Positions 53,256 to 61,201 of a stretch of DNA of 64,000 nt are shown piece by piece. The position numbers and the translations under genes were made by a program. Below the pieces are notes generated by a model, which worked only from the letters and a program-made list of their open reading frames with translations, had not been told where the DNA came from and did no database searches. Numbering within the stretch: the stretch's first letter is position 1; each line of letters starts with the position of its first letter. The DNA comes from Bacillota bacterium. Lineage in GTDB: Bacteria; Bacillota; UBA4882; UBA8346. Where the stretch lies: NCBI GenBank assembly GCA_029776205.1, contig JAKOTQ010000015.1:62001-126000 (forward strand). Reading direction: 5' to 3'.

Positions 53256-54104
53256 TTACAACCGACACGAACTGATCTTCGTTGCAATAATTCCGTTGGC
53301 TCCCAATTGTTTTAACCGATCCATGATTTGATTGACTTCACTGGAGAGAACCATCGCTTTAACAGCCAGCCATCCTTCCTTATTCAATGGCGCAATGGTT
53401 GGCGACTCAATCCCCGGGGTGATCCGGCAAGCCTCTGCCAACAAGGTTTGAGGTATGTCATATTCGACCATCATATACTTCCGGGCGGTGATAATTCCTT
53501 TCAACCGTTCACAGAAAGTAATCACCTCCGGTGTATGCCCATTGGTTTGATCTTTAGCCATGACAATGGCTTCCGAGATGACCACCGGTTCTCCGATGAT
53601 CTTCAGCCCATTGGCTTTAAGGGTTCGTCCCGATTGAACCACATCCGCGATGGCATCCGCAACCCCCAAACGGATCGAAATTTCAACTGCGCCGTTCAGT
53701 GTCACCACTTCAGCTTTGATCCCCCGCGGTTCCAGATAGTTACAGACCAATCTCGGGTAAGACGTAGCGATCCGTAAACCATGCAAACCTTCAACCTCTA
53801 TATCTTTATCTTCAGGAACGGCAAAGCAAAACCGGGCTTTTCCAAATTCCAAGACCATCACTTCAGAGAAGGGTTTTTCGTTCTCAAACGCCAGATCTCG
53901 GCCAGTAATCCCCAAATCCAACACACCGCTGGTCACATAGGCCGGAATATCTTTGGGCCGTATGAAAAAAAACTCGATATTATTCCGCTCATCCCGCATC
54001 ATTAGCTCGTTGGAAGCAGCCTGGCAATGGTATCCCGCTTCCTTTAACAGTAAAATAGCATCCTCCGACAGACGCCCCTTATTTGGAACAGCAACTCGTA
54101 ACAT
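53256..54104 (-). CDS. hisG: ATP phosphoribosyltransferase, long form
   Basis: A 282-residue enzyme for the first step of histidine synthesis. LRVAVPNKGRLSEDAILLLKEAG, VLDLGITGRDL, GVADAIADVVQSGRTL and a C-terminal regulatory domain (VKAMVLSSEVNQIMDRLKQLGA) show the long, self-sufficient HisG that needs no HisZ and is feedback-inhibited by histidine. ATG 54104 is eight bases after AGGAGAG. It follows hisE by 13 bases. Confidence 0.94.
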   Translation of the reverse strand: MLRVAVPNKGRLSEDAILLLKEAGYHCQAASNELMMRDERNNIEFFFIRPKDIPAYVTSGVLDLGITGRDLAFENEKPFSEVMVLEFGKARFCFAVPEDKDIEVEGLHGLRIATSYPRLVCNYLEPRGIKAEVVTLNGAVEISIRLGVADAIADVVQSGRTLKANGLKIIGEPVVISEAIVMAKDQTNGHTPEVITFCERLKGIITARKYMMVEYDIPQTLLAEACRITPGIESPTIAPLNKEGWLAVKAMVLSSEVNQIMDRLKQLGANGIIATKISSCRL

Positions 54105-54117
54105 ATCCGCTTCTCTC

Positions 54118-54381
54118 CTAAAGTTTTTTATAAACATCCTCCAAAGTTAGATCATTGGCAATCATCATCACCTGCAGGTGATAAAGTAATTGAGAGATTT
54201 CTTCGGCCAAACGCTCCCGGCCTTCATATTCCGCAGCCATCCAAACTTCCGAAGCCTCTTCAACGATCTTCTTTCCGATAAAATGTTTCCCTTTATTAAA
54301 CTCACGGACCGTCCCCGACTCAGGATCCTGAGCGGCAATTTTGGCCTGCAATTCAGCAAATAAACTTTCAAAGCTTTTCAT
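54118..54381 (-). CDS. hisE: Phosphoribosyl-ATP pyrophosphatase
   Basis: An 87-residue MazG-like enzyme for the second step of histidine synthesis: [20 protein letters not shown] with the EExxE metal site, then [21 protein letters not shown] lies six bases before ATG 54381 (another ATG at 54387 is too close). Placed first in a hisE-hisG pair; the other his genes are elsewhere. Confidence 0.93.
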   Translation of the reverse strand: MKSFESLFAELQAKIAAQDPESGTVREFNKGKHFIGKKIVEEASEVWMAAEYEGRERLAEEISQLLYHLQVMMIANDLTLEDVYKKL

Positions 54382-54503
54382 GGACATCTCCTTCGTTTTT
54401 TTATTCTTTTCGCTATGAGGCCGTGAGTTCCTTCATAATTTCCCGAATTTAACAGAAGAACAACATTTTCAGTCACAAATAATGCAACTTTTGTAAAATT
54501 TGG

Positions 54504-54523
54504 TATAATAATTTTGCTATAAT
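54504..54523 (+). promoter_or_regulatory. Two overlapping TATAAT -10 elements before the aldo/keto reductase gene
   Basis: TATAAT occurs at 54504-54509 and 54518-54523 in very AT-rich sequence 36-55 bases upstream of the start. No matching -35 is convincing at 16-18 bases, so which is used is uncertain. Confidence 0.35.
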
Positions 54524-54558
54524 AGTTATGAACCAATTTCACTGTAAGGAGTGATCTC

Positions 54559-55716
54559 ATGCAATACCGAGCTTTTGGAAAACTGGACTGGAAAGTTTCG
54601 GCCTTGGGATTTGGTTGTATGCGGTTTCCAACCGTGGGCCACGACAAATATGGCCCGGATATCGATACGCCCGCTGCCATCCGCATGTTACGAACCGCGA
54701 TCGACCACGGCGTGAATTATATCGATACCGCCTACCCCTATCACAACGGTAACAGTGAAGTCGTAACCGGCCAGGCATTACAGGATGGATACCGTTCCCG
54801 AGTTAAACTAGCGACCAAGTCCCCAATCTGGTTCATCAAATCCCCTGCTGATTTTGATAAATATTTGAACGAACAATTGAAAAAACTCCAAACTGATCAT
54901 ATTGACTTCTATCTCCTGCATTCCCTAGACGCCGATCGTTGGCAAAACATTATATTGAAATACGATATCTTAGAACAAGCTCAACGGGCGATCCGGGACG
55001 GCCGTATTGGATATCTTGGATTTTCTTTCCACGATAAATATGACGCCTTCGTCCAGATCGTTGATGGGTTCGATCAATGGACATTCTGCCAGATTCAATA
55101 TAATTTTATGGACATCGAGAATCAAGCCGGAATGAAAGGTTTACAATATGCCGCAGCTAAAGGATTGGCCGTTGTCATCATGGAACCTCTCCTCGGCGGG
55201 AAACTGGCTAAACCTCCGAGAACAGTCCAGGAAATCTGGGACAGCCTTCCCGTCAAGCGGACCCCTGTGGACTGGGCGCTTCAATGGCTATGGAATCAGC
55301 CGGAAGTTTCCACCGTACTTAGCGGCATGAGCTCCCTCGAGCAGGTTATGCAAAACATCCAATCAGCCAATGTTTCCCAGGTGGGTAGTTTAACGCCGGA
55401 AGAATTGGAAGCCATAAACCAGGTCCGCCAAACCTATCAAAGAAGTTTTCCCATCCCCTGTACCAAATGCGAGTATTGTTTACCTTGTCCCCAAGGCGTG
55501 GCTATCCCTAGAAATTTTGAAATTTATAACAACGCCCATGCCTATGACGATTTAACCGGTTCCCAAAACACCTATAACCACTTCTTCAACGACAAGCAGA
55601 GAGCTGTTTCCTGCGTCCAATGCCGGTTATGCGAAAGCCGTTGCCCGCAAAAGATCGCCATCAGCGATTGGATGCCCAAAGTCCATGAATATCTGAAAGC
55701 TGAGATCACCAAATAG
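54559..55716 (+). CDS. Aldo/keto reductase with C-terminal ferredoxin-type [4Fe-4S] domain
   Basis: A 385-residue protein. Residues 1-295 are an aldo/keto reductase barrel with the tetrad Asp and Tyr in YIDTAYPYHNGNSE, Lys in KLATKSP and His in FYLLHSLD. The C-terminus has two cysteine clusters, CTKCEYCLPCPQGV and CVQCRLCESRCPQKI, as in ferredoxin-type aldo/keto reductases of anaerobes. The substrate is not known. TAAGGAGTGATCTC precedes the ATG. Confidence 0.93.
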   Translation: MQYRAFGKLDWKVSALGFGCMRFPTVGHDKYGPDIDTPAAIRMLRTAIDHGVNYIDTAYPYHNGNSEVVTGQALQDGYRSRVKLATKSPIWFIKSPADFDKYLNEQLKKLQTDHIDFYLLHSLDADRWQNIILKYDILEQAQRAIRDGRIGYLGFSFHDKYDAFVQIVDGFDQWTFCQIQYNFMDIENQAGMKGLQYAAAKGLAVVIMEPLLGGKLAKPPRTVQEIWDSLPVKRTPVDWALQWLWNQPEVSTVLSGMSSLEQVMQNIQSANVSQVGSLTPEELEAINQVRQTYQRSFPIPCTKCEYCLPCPQGVAIPRNFEIYNNAHAYDDLTGSQNTYNHFFNDKQRAVSCVQCRLCESRCPQKIAISDWMPKVHEYLKAEITK

Positions 55717-55751
55717 TTACCTTCAATTTACAATTATTAACCTCCCTTTCA

Positions 55752-55779
55752 TTGGATTGTATTAATTATCATCTATACT
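55752..55779 (+). promoter_or_regulatory. Promoter of the 25-codon gene
   Basis: TTGGAT (55752-55757) and TATACT (55774-55779), 16 bases apart, lie about 24 bases before the start codon. This gives a very short leader with a strong ribosome site. Confidence 0.6.
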
Positions 55780-55802
55780 ATAGGTAAAGGGAGGTGAACC
55801 TA

Positions 55803-55880
55803 ATGAACGCAAATGAAATCTTAGCACTCTTTCTGTTGAGAACTTTAGAAGACAGAAGACGCCGTGAGTTTAAAAAATAA
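55803..55880 (+). CDS. Predicted 25-residue peptide in a free-standing gene
   Basis: ATG 55803 follows AAAGGGAGGTG with good spacing. The peptide begins MNANEILALFLLRTLEDRRR and has five more residues, ending in lysines. It has an aliphatic first half and a strongly basic second half, so it could be an amphipathic helix. It has its own promoter and a terminator whose stem includes the last codons. It is too short for standard ORF callers. I recognise no family; a leader peptide, a small membrane peptide or a type-I-toxin-like peptide are possible. Confidence 0.6.
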   Translation: MNANEILALFLLRTLEDRRRREFKK

Positions 55881-55903
55881 CTTACGGCGTCTTCTTTTTT
55901 TCT
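55856..55903 (+). terminator. Terminator overlapping the end of the 25-codon gene
   Basis: AAGACGCCGT and ACGGCGTCTT pair perfectly over 10 bases, extended by GAGTT with AACTT, and CTTTTTTTC follows. The 5' arm lies inside the coding sequence and the stop codon in the loop, so a translating ribosome would affect folding. Confidence 0.9.
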
Positions 55904-56013
55904 TCATCATTTCTCACCCCTAATCTCCTGATTAACCCGCAGCTACAATTGGTAATTTCCCAATGCCTTATGTATGTTCAATGAATTGCACGCCAAATTT
56001 TCCAAATTACCCC

Positions 56014-56061
56014 TTGACATTACCGGTAATTTGTAATAATTTCAAAAATGTAATAATTACA
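56014..56061 (+). promoter_or_regulatory. Rubrerythrin promoter with PerR-like operators
   Basis: TTGACA at 56014-56019 is the likely -35. Downstream lie ATTACCGGTAAT (56019-56030, perfect palindrome), TTGTAATAATTTCAA (56031-56045, 7-1-7 with one mismatch pair) and TGTAATAATTACA (56049-56061, perfect 6-1-6 palindrome). The last two resemble the PerR box TTATAATNATTATAA. The PerR-type gene lies just downstream. Confidence 0.7.
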
Positions 56062-56088
56062 AATCAAAATACATAAGGAGGAATCATA

Positions 56089-56661
56089 ATGAGTTTAAAA
56101 GGAACCCAAACTGAAAAAAACATTCTTACCGCCTTTGCTGGCGAATCCCAAGCAAGAAACCGTTATACTTATTTCGCCAGCAAAGCCAGAGAGGAAGGCT
56201 ACGTCCAAATTGCGGAAATCTTTGAAGAAACCGCTAACCAAGAGAAAGAACACGCCAAACGCCTCTTCAAATTGCTCGAAGGCGGCGAAGTCCAAATTTC
56301 CGCTTCTTTCCCCGCTGGCGTCATCGGGACGACCATGGAAAACCTGAAAGAAGCTGCTGGCGGTGAAAATTACGAGTGGACCAACATGTATCCGGAATTT
56401 GCTAAAGTGGCCCGCAGCGAAGGATTTGAAAACATTGCCAAAATTTTCGAAGCCATTGCTGTTGCTGAAAAACAACATGAAAAACGGTATATGGCTCTCT
56501 TGGAAAATGTCAAAAACGGCAAAGTCTTCAAGAAAGACCAAAAAGTCGTCTGGCGTTGCCGTAACTGCGGATACCTCCATGAAGGCACCGAAGCTCCGAA
56601 CGCCTGCCCGGCCTGTGCCCATCCTCAAGCCTATTTTGAAGTTTTAGCTGAAAATTATTAA
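56089..56661 (+). CDS. rbr: Rubrerythrin
   Basis: A 190-residue peroxide-reducing enzyme of anaerobes. A four-helix di-iron domain has the metal ligands in [43 protein letters not shown] and [11 protein letters not shown]. The C-terminal rubredoxin-like domain has [10 protein letters not shown] and [22 protein letters not shown] precedes the ATG. A PerR-like operator set upstream and a perR-like gene downstream indicate peroxide control. Confidence 0.97.
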   Translation: MSLKGTQTEKNILTAFAGESQARNRYTYFASKAREEGYVQIAEIFEETANQEKEHAKRLFKLLEGGEVQISASFPAGVIGTTMENLKEAAGGENYEWTNMYPEFAKVARSEGFENIAKIFEAIAVAEKQHEKRYMALLENVKNGKVFKKDQKVVWRCRNCGYLHEGTEAPNACPACAHPQAYFEVLAENY

Positions 56662-56680
56662 TCTATTGGTTATAATTAAA

Positions 56681-56715
56681 AGCGCAGTTTCCGGTGAGCA
56701 TCCGGAAACTGCGCT
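56681..56715. other. Perfect 14-bp hairpin between rubrerythrin and perR
   Basis: AGCGCAGTTTCCGG, loop TGAGCAT, CCGGAAACTGCGCT. On the plus strand there is no T-run after it, so it may be a partial terminator or mRNA 3'-end protector that makes rubrerythrin more abundant than PerR. Confidence 0.7.
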
Positions 56716-56755
56716 ATCCGCCCCACTATATGGATATAACAAAGCAGGTGAACAC

Positions 56756-57181
56756 ATGGAACGCTTGGAAAGCAAAATTATCCAATTACTTCAAACCAAG
56801 GATATTCGGCCAACCCAACAACGCATTGAAATCATGAAATATCTGATGGAACACCGGGTTCATCCGACGGCCGACATGATTTATACGGCTCTCAAAAAAA
56901 ACATGCCCACCTTTTCCAAGACTACCGTTTATAATACTCTCAAACTTTTGCAGGAAAAAGGCGCTTTGGCAGCATTAGCTACCGTCGAAGATCAAGTCCG
57001 GTATGATTCCAATCTTATGCCCCATGGCCATTTTAAGTGCAACCGATGCGGAACCTTATATGATCTCGAAATTTCGGAAGGATTCCCGCAGCAAACCACC
57101 ATCGACGGGCATCATATCTTCGAATACCAGATTCTGGCCAAAGGTCTGTGCCGCCATTGCCATATGCAAGAATTATCTTAA
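56756..57181 (+). CDS. perR: Fur-family peroxide-type regulator
   Basis: A 141-residue Fur-family protein: winged helix with RPTQQRIEIMKYLMEH and FSKTTVYNTLKLLQEKGAL. Metal-site residues match PerR: His in HRVHPTADMIY, Asp in VRYDSNL, His pair in PHGHFKC, Asp in LYDLE where Fur has Glu. Structural zinc cysteines are in CNRCG and CRHCH. ATG 56756 follows CAGGTG; the frame from 56666 spans the hairpin and is unlikely to be translated. Confidence 0.92.
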   Translation: MERLESKIIQLLQTKDIRPTQQRIEIMKYLMEHRVHPTADMIYTALKKNMPTFSKTTVYNTLKLLQEKGALAALATVEDQVRYDSNLMPHGHFKCNRCGTLYDLEISEGFPQQTTIDGHHIFEYQILAKGLCRHCHMQELS

Positions 57182-57496
57182 AAAATCAACCAACTGATTT
57201 TCGTTTAACCCTACTCCAGGCGTTCCATCTAAGCGGGCCACCACACGGCCTCTTTCAAACCGGAGCACGGTTGGAATGATCTCCACCTCATATTCCTCCG
57301 CAATGACTTCCGAGTTATCCTCAGCCAAAACAAACTCATTCCGTCCCTGAGCATACTTTTGAAAAACCGGAAGAAAACGCATACAATAGGGGCACCAATT
57401 GGCATAAACCAAAACCGTTGCCGATAGTTGCCGTTGTAATATTGCATCGAGTTCAGCGATGGTTGTCGCTTTTTGCAATGTTTTTGCAGCCTCCAT
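57173..57496 (-). CDS. Thioredoxin-family protein
   Basis: A 107-residue protein with a WCPYC redox site (ATVLVYANWCPYCMRFLPVF), the cis-proline segment EIIPTVLRFERG and a C-terminal helix. The CPYC motif resembles glutaredoxins but the fold is thioredoxin-like. The start is ATG 57496 behind GGAAGG. Its 3' end overlaps the perR stop by nine bases, convergently. Confidence 0.88.
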   Translation of the reverse strand: MEAAKTLQKATTIAELDAILQRQLSATVLVYANWCPYCMRFLPVFQKYAQGRNEFVLAEDNSEVIAEEYEVEIIPTVLRFERGRVVARLDGTPGVGLNENQLVDFLR

Positions 57497-57565
57497 ATCG
57501 TACCTTCCCCAAAGCTTTCTACCCCTATTATACACGGTTTTAAGTAAACCATACTCAAATGCGGT

Positions 57566-58846
57566 TTATTTCGGCATAATATTCTCAATAGAGATCGGCA
57601 ATCCAGTCGCCATGGATTTATTGGCAGCAATTCCGGTCAAAATCGACATGCCCCCGTCTACATGGGAAGCTGCCCGGTTAAACCGATCCGGAGCCGGCGT
57701 TCCAAAAATATCATTTAGCATAATGGGATCCCCGCCGCCATGGCCACCCACGCCTTCCACAATTTCCACTTCGTAGGGTTCACCAAACATCGGGAAAACG
57801 CTGATGTTTTTGGAAGCCACTGCTCCTTCGGCCGATGTTTTTCCACCGCCATTGACATAGGACTTTTCGACGACTGTGGCCTGAATCCGGCCTTTGCTTC
57901 CGTTAAAAGCCACCCGGAATCCCTCCCAAGGCATATACGCATTGAGCGAATAGGTCAAAATAGCATTGTTTTGATAACGGACTAATACTCCCATCGTATC
58001 CTCAATACTGATCCCGTCTCCAAAAACGCTTTGATCCCGGATATACCCGTCTTCATGTTCAGCATCCAGATAAAGAGCTTTTAGCCGCTCATTACCGGCC
58101 AAATCAATAGCAAAAGGATCATCTTTCGCACACTCACTGCCGTGTGCCCTGTAGTAAAATTGGGTGATTCCCCGCTTTTCAGCGTTTTCCCGGCCGTAAA
58201 ACATCAGATCGCCCATGGCGAACACCGTTTTCGGCCAAGTCCCCAGCCAAAAATTGACCAAATCAAAATGGTGTGTGGCTTTATGAACCATCAAACCGCC
58301 ACTGTTCCGTTTATCCCGATGCCATCGTCGAAAATAATCGGCGCCATGCTGGGTATTGAGTAACCACTCAAAATGAACGGAATAAACTTCACCAATGGTC
58401 CCATCCATAATCAGCTCGCGAATTTTGGTATTATGAGGCGCATACCGGTAATTGAAGGTTACCCGTAATTTTCTGCCGGTTCGCTTGATCGCGTCCCAGA
58501 TAGCTTGCGCTTTGACCTCGTCCACAGTCAACGGTTTTTCGGTAATCACATCGCAACCCAACTCCATCGCTTTAATGATATATGTATGATGGGTCCGGTC
58601 AATGGAGGTCACGATCACGACATCGGGTTTTTCCCGTTTAATCATAGTTTCAAACTCATTCATATGATACGTAGGTATCGGATCCAACCCATACTTTTCC
58701 TTTAAAATACGATTGGCATAATCCATACGCGTCTGGTTGATATCGCAAAATCCGACGAGTTTTGAGGTTTCCTTGAACTCACCGGCGATCGCTTCATAGA
58801 AAAACCGGGCCCTTCCGCCGATTCCGACTTGTGCGTAACGAATCAT
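57566..58846 (-). CDS. Gfo/Idh/MocA-family oxidoreductase
   Basis: A 426-residue NAD(P)-dependent sugar or cyclitol dehydrogenase-like protein. The Rossmann part starts YAQVGIGGRARFFYEAI, the lysine of the EKP motif lies in DVITEKPLTVDE, and the catalytic His region is MVHKATHHFDLVNFWLG. A longer C-terminal half includes GVGGHGGGDPIML. The substrate is unknown; family members act on myo-inositol, glucose-fructose or glycosides. A ribosome site GGAGGGAT precedes the ATG. Confidence 0.92.
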   Translation of the reverse strand: MIRYAQVGIGGRARFFYEAIAGEFKETSKLVGFCDINQTRMDYANRILKEKYGLDPIPTYHMNEFETMIKREKPDVVIVTSIDRTHHTYIIKAMELGCDVITEKPLTVDEVKAQAIWDAIKRTGRKLRVTFNYRYAPHNTKIRELIMDGTIGEVYSVHFEWLLNTQHGADYFRRWHRDKRNSGGLMVHKATHHFDLVNFWLGTWPKTVFAMGDLMFYGRENAEKRGITQFYYRAHGSECAKDDPFAIDLAGNERLKALYLDAEHEDGYIRDQSVFGDGISIEDTMGVLVRYQNNAILTYSLNAYMPWEGFRVAFNGSKGRIQATVVEKSYVNGGGKTSAEGAVASKNISVFPMFGEPYEVEIVEGVGGHGGGDPIMLNDIFGTPAPDRFNRAASHVDGGMSILTGIAANKSMATGLPISIENIMPK

Positions 58847-58976
58847 CGATCATCCCTCCAAAATAGATAAATTCCCTATAAGCTAACTATAGCCGAAAGC
58901 ATTTCAAAAAACAGCACATTTTATGCGCAAATTAGGCCCGGACTATGCATATTTTGCGTAGAAAACAAACACACGA

Positions 58977-59252
58977 TTATTCATCGTGTTCTGTTTCTGC
59001 CTGAGCATTTATGGCCGCTTCCAAGGCCTTGCTCAACTGATCCGGACAAGAGGTCGGTTTCCGGCCACACCGGATCCCTTTCAAACGTTCAATAACTTCA
59101 TTAACCGGCATTCCAGCTGCTAACCGGCTCAAACCTGAGAGATTCCCGTTACATCCGTTATCAAAACGCACCTGCAGCACCCGGCCTTCTTCGATCTGCA
59201 GGTGAATTCCTGTGGCGCAAACCCCCCGGGGACGATAACTAAACTCCTGCAT
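58977..59252 (-). CDS. TSCPD-domain protein
   Basis: A 91-residue protein with FSYRPRGVCATGIHLQIEEG, the central GCNGNLSGLSRLAAG and GRKPTSCPDQLSKAL, which contains the TSCPD motif that names the family. Similar domains occur at the C-terminus of some ribonucleotide reductases; small free-standing forms are of unknown function, and the cysteines could bind metal. ATG 59252 follows AAGGTGAAAGG. It is the last gene after mtnN-luxS. Confidence 0.88.
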   Translation of the reverse strand: MQEFSYRPRGVCATGIHLQIEEGRVLQVRFDNGCNGNLSGLSRLAAGMPVNEVIERLKGIRCGRKPTSCPDQLSKALEAAINAQAETEHDE

Positions 59253-59274
59253 CCTTTCACCTTCTTGCTGAGAA

Positions 59275-59751
59275 TTACTTCCGATAGACATTCACCAGTT
59301 CCTCCTCGGGTACCTGCAAAAACTTTTCTGCCCACGATTTGGCTTCATCCAAATCATGTTCGCGATAATTACCGCATTCTTTTCGGGAAGCACCCGGAAT
59401 CTCCCCGGTGAATCGACTGACGTCGATTAAGGCATTACGAACCAGCCGAGCCACCCAGGCCGGATCCTGATCATTGCAAAATACAAAATAAAACCCGGTC
59501 CGGCAACCCATCGGCGAAACATCGATCAACTGATCGGTCATTTGCCGGATAAACGTAGCAAATAAATGTTCCAGGGTATGCAAAGCCCCGTTCGACAAAA
59601 ACTCCTGATTGGGCTGGGCAAAACGCACATCAAACTTGGAGATGACACAGTCCGGATAAGCCGGATTGACCGTCATCACTTTCGCTTTCCGAATATACGG
59701 CGCCGTCACCCCATCATGATCCAGCTCAAAAGATTCTACCCGATTCGTCAT
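59275..59751 (-). CDS. luxS: S-ribosylhomocysteine lyase LuxS
   Basis: A 158-residue metalloenzyme that splits S-ribosylhomocysteine into homocysteine and the AI-2 precursor DPD. Metal ligands are in HTLEHLFATFI and the Cys of KECGNYREHD, and the catalytic Cys is in SPMGCRTGFYF. It overlaps the mtnN stop by four bases, so the two steps from S-adenosylhomocysteine to homocysteine are co-expressed. Confidence 0.97.
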   Translation of the reverse strand: MTNRVESFELDHDGVTAPYIRKAKVMTVNPAYPDCVISKFDVRFAQPNQEFLSNGALHTLEHLFATFIRQMTDQLIDVSPMGCRTGFYFVFCNDQDPAWVARLVRNALIDVSRFTGEIPGASRKECGNYREHDLDEAKSWAEKFLQVPEEELVNVYRK

Positions 59752-60458
59752 TCGTTAACCCCTCCCAATTCATCCAGCAAATTAAGGAAAAAGTGGACAC
59801 ACCGCTCGGCAGCCAGCCGCTTAAAGTTTTCATACATCATTAGCCCGTCTTCATCCGAATTATCCGAGATGGACCGGATCACCACAAAAGGGACCTGGCA
59901 GGCCGCACAGACCGCAGCCACTGCAGCGCCCTCCATCTCATTACAATAGGCCCCAAATTCCCGATATAATTCTTCTTTGACAGTCGGCGAATCATTAAAC
60001 TGATCGCCGGTGGCGATGGGCCCCATCAACACTTTATATTGGCCGGCAACACAACGTTCCATGGCAGCTTCGCATTGGGCAGCCAATTGCGGATCAGCCT
60101 TAATGAATCCGTCATCCCCTTCTTCAAAAGCCCCTTTGGCGATACCAAAGGCCGTTAAATCCACATCATATTGAATACAAGCCGTAGAAATCACCACATC
60201 CCCGATCTTCAGCTCAGGATGTAATCCCCCGGCTGATCCGATATTAATGATGTGATCCGGCTTAAATCGGTCGATCATCACTTGCGTACACCGGGCCGCA
60301 TTGACCTTGCCAATGCCGGACATGGCCGTAATACATGGCTTTCCATTTACCTTTCCCTCATAAAATTCGATTCCGTAAATGACCTGCTTTTGAATATCCG
60401 TCATCTTCTGCAAGATCGCATCTCGCTCAGAGGTAACTGCCGTAATGACTCCAACCAT
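59748..60458 (-). CDS. mtnN: 5'-methylthioadenosine/S-adenosylhomocysteine nucleosidase
   Basis: A 236-residue nucleosidase: the catalytic Glu region AVTSERDAI, AMSGIGKVNAARC, NIGSAGGLHPELKIGDVV, YCNEMEGAAVAAVC and RSISDNSDEDG. It removes adenine from SAH and methylthioadenosine, feeding LuxS. First gene of the mtnN-luxS-TSCPD operon. No S-box was found in its leader. Confidence 0.96.
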   Translation of the reverse strand: MVGVITAVTSERDAILQKMTDIQKQVIYGIEFYEGKVNGKPCITAMSGIGKVNAARCTQVMIDRFKPDHIINIGSAGGLHPELKIGDVVISTACIQYDVDLTAFGIAKGAFEEGDDGFIKADPQLAAQCEAAMERCVAGQYKVLMGPIATGDQFNDSPTVKEELYREFGAYCNEMEGAAVAAVCAACQVPFVVIRSISDNSDEDGLMMYENFKRLAAERCVHFFLNLLDELGGVNE

Positions 60459-60604
60459 CGTTTCAACTCCATCCCATATATTTTTATGTCTATTTTACTA
60501 TACTATGGAAAAACCGGCACTATATATTTCCCAACGTCCCAGAAGGTAATCGGCATTCATCCATTGAAAAGATCTCCATTCATTTCTCCAAAAGGAGCAC
60601 CATG

Positions 60605-61201
60605 ATGAGAAAGAAATTATCCGAAATGTCCCTTGAAGAACTATGGCAGTTGTTTCCCATTATTTTGAAAGATTACAATCCGGCCTATCCCCAATGGTAT
60701 CTCGAAGAAAAAGAGGCAATCATGAAAGCAGTGGGCCCGGATACCGTTTGCCGGATAAACCATATTGGAAGTACGGCCGTTCCGGGACTAGTCTCCAAGC
60801 CCACTATCGATATTTTAGTGGAAGTTGATCGCCATTGCGACCTTAAAACGCTCCGGGATCAACTTCTCCGGGCAGGATGGACCCTGATGGCTTACCAGGA
60901 TCCGCCTGACTTTAGGATGTCTTTTAATAAAGGATATACCCCTGACGGTTTCACCGAACGGGTTTTCCATCTCCACCTTCGTTTCCAGGGTGATTGGGAT
61001 GAGCTCTATTTTCGGGATTACCTCCTTGCCCATCCCGACATCGCCAAAGCTTACGGCGAATTAAAGTTACAACTACAACCCCATTACAAACACAACCGGG
61101 ATGGATATACCCAAGCCAAAACCGAATTTATCTCCCAATGGACCAAAAAAGCCCGAGTCGAATTCAAAGACCGGTACCAATTATTTAAGCCAGGCCAATA
61201 A
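60605..61201 (+). CDS. GrpB-family (UPF0157) nucleotidyltransferase-like protein
   Basis: A 198-residue protein with [42 protein letters not shown] (the GSTAVPG and D-x-D motif of the nucleotidyltransferase fold) and [11 protein letters not shown]. Its function is unknown. AAAAGGAGC suits ATG 60605 slightly better than ATG 60602. It overlaps the oadB 3' end by 21 bases, convergently. Confidence 0.9.
   Translation: MRKKLSEMSLEELWQLFPIILKDYNPAYPQWYLEEKEAIMKAVGPDTVCRINHIGSTAVPGLVSKPTIDILVEVDRHCDLKTLRDQLLRAGWTLMAYQDPPDFRMSFNKGYTPDGFTERVFHLHLRFQGDWDELYFRDYLLAHPDIAKAYGELKLQLQPHYKHNRDGYTQAKTEFISQWTKKARVEFKDRYQLFKPGQ

Noticed and set aside
56095-56628. Minus-strand frame opposite rubrerythrin
   Set aside because: Antisense of a strongly coding gene; composition mirrors its codon use, with repeated Phe and Gly from GAA and GCC codons.
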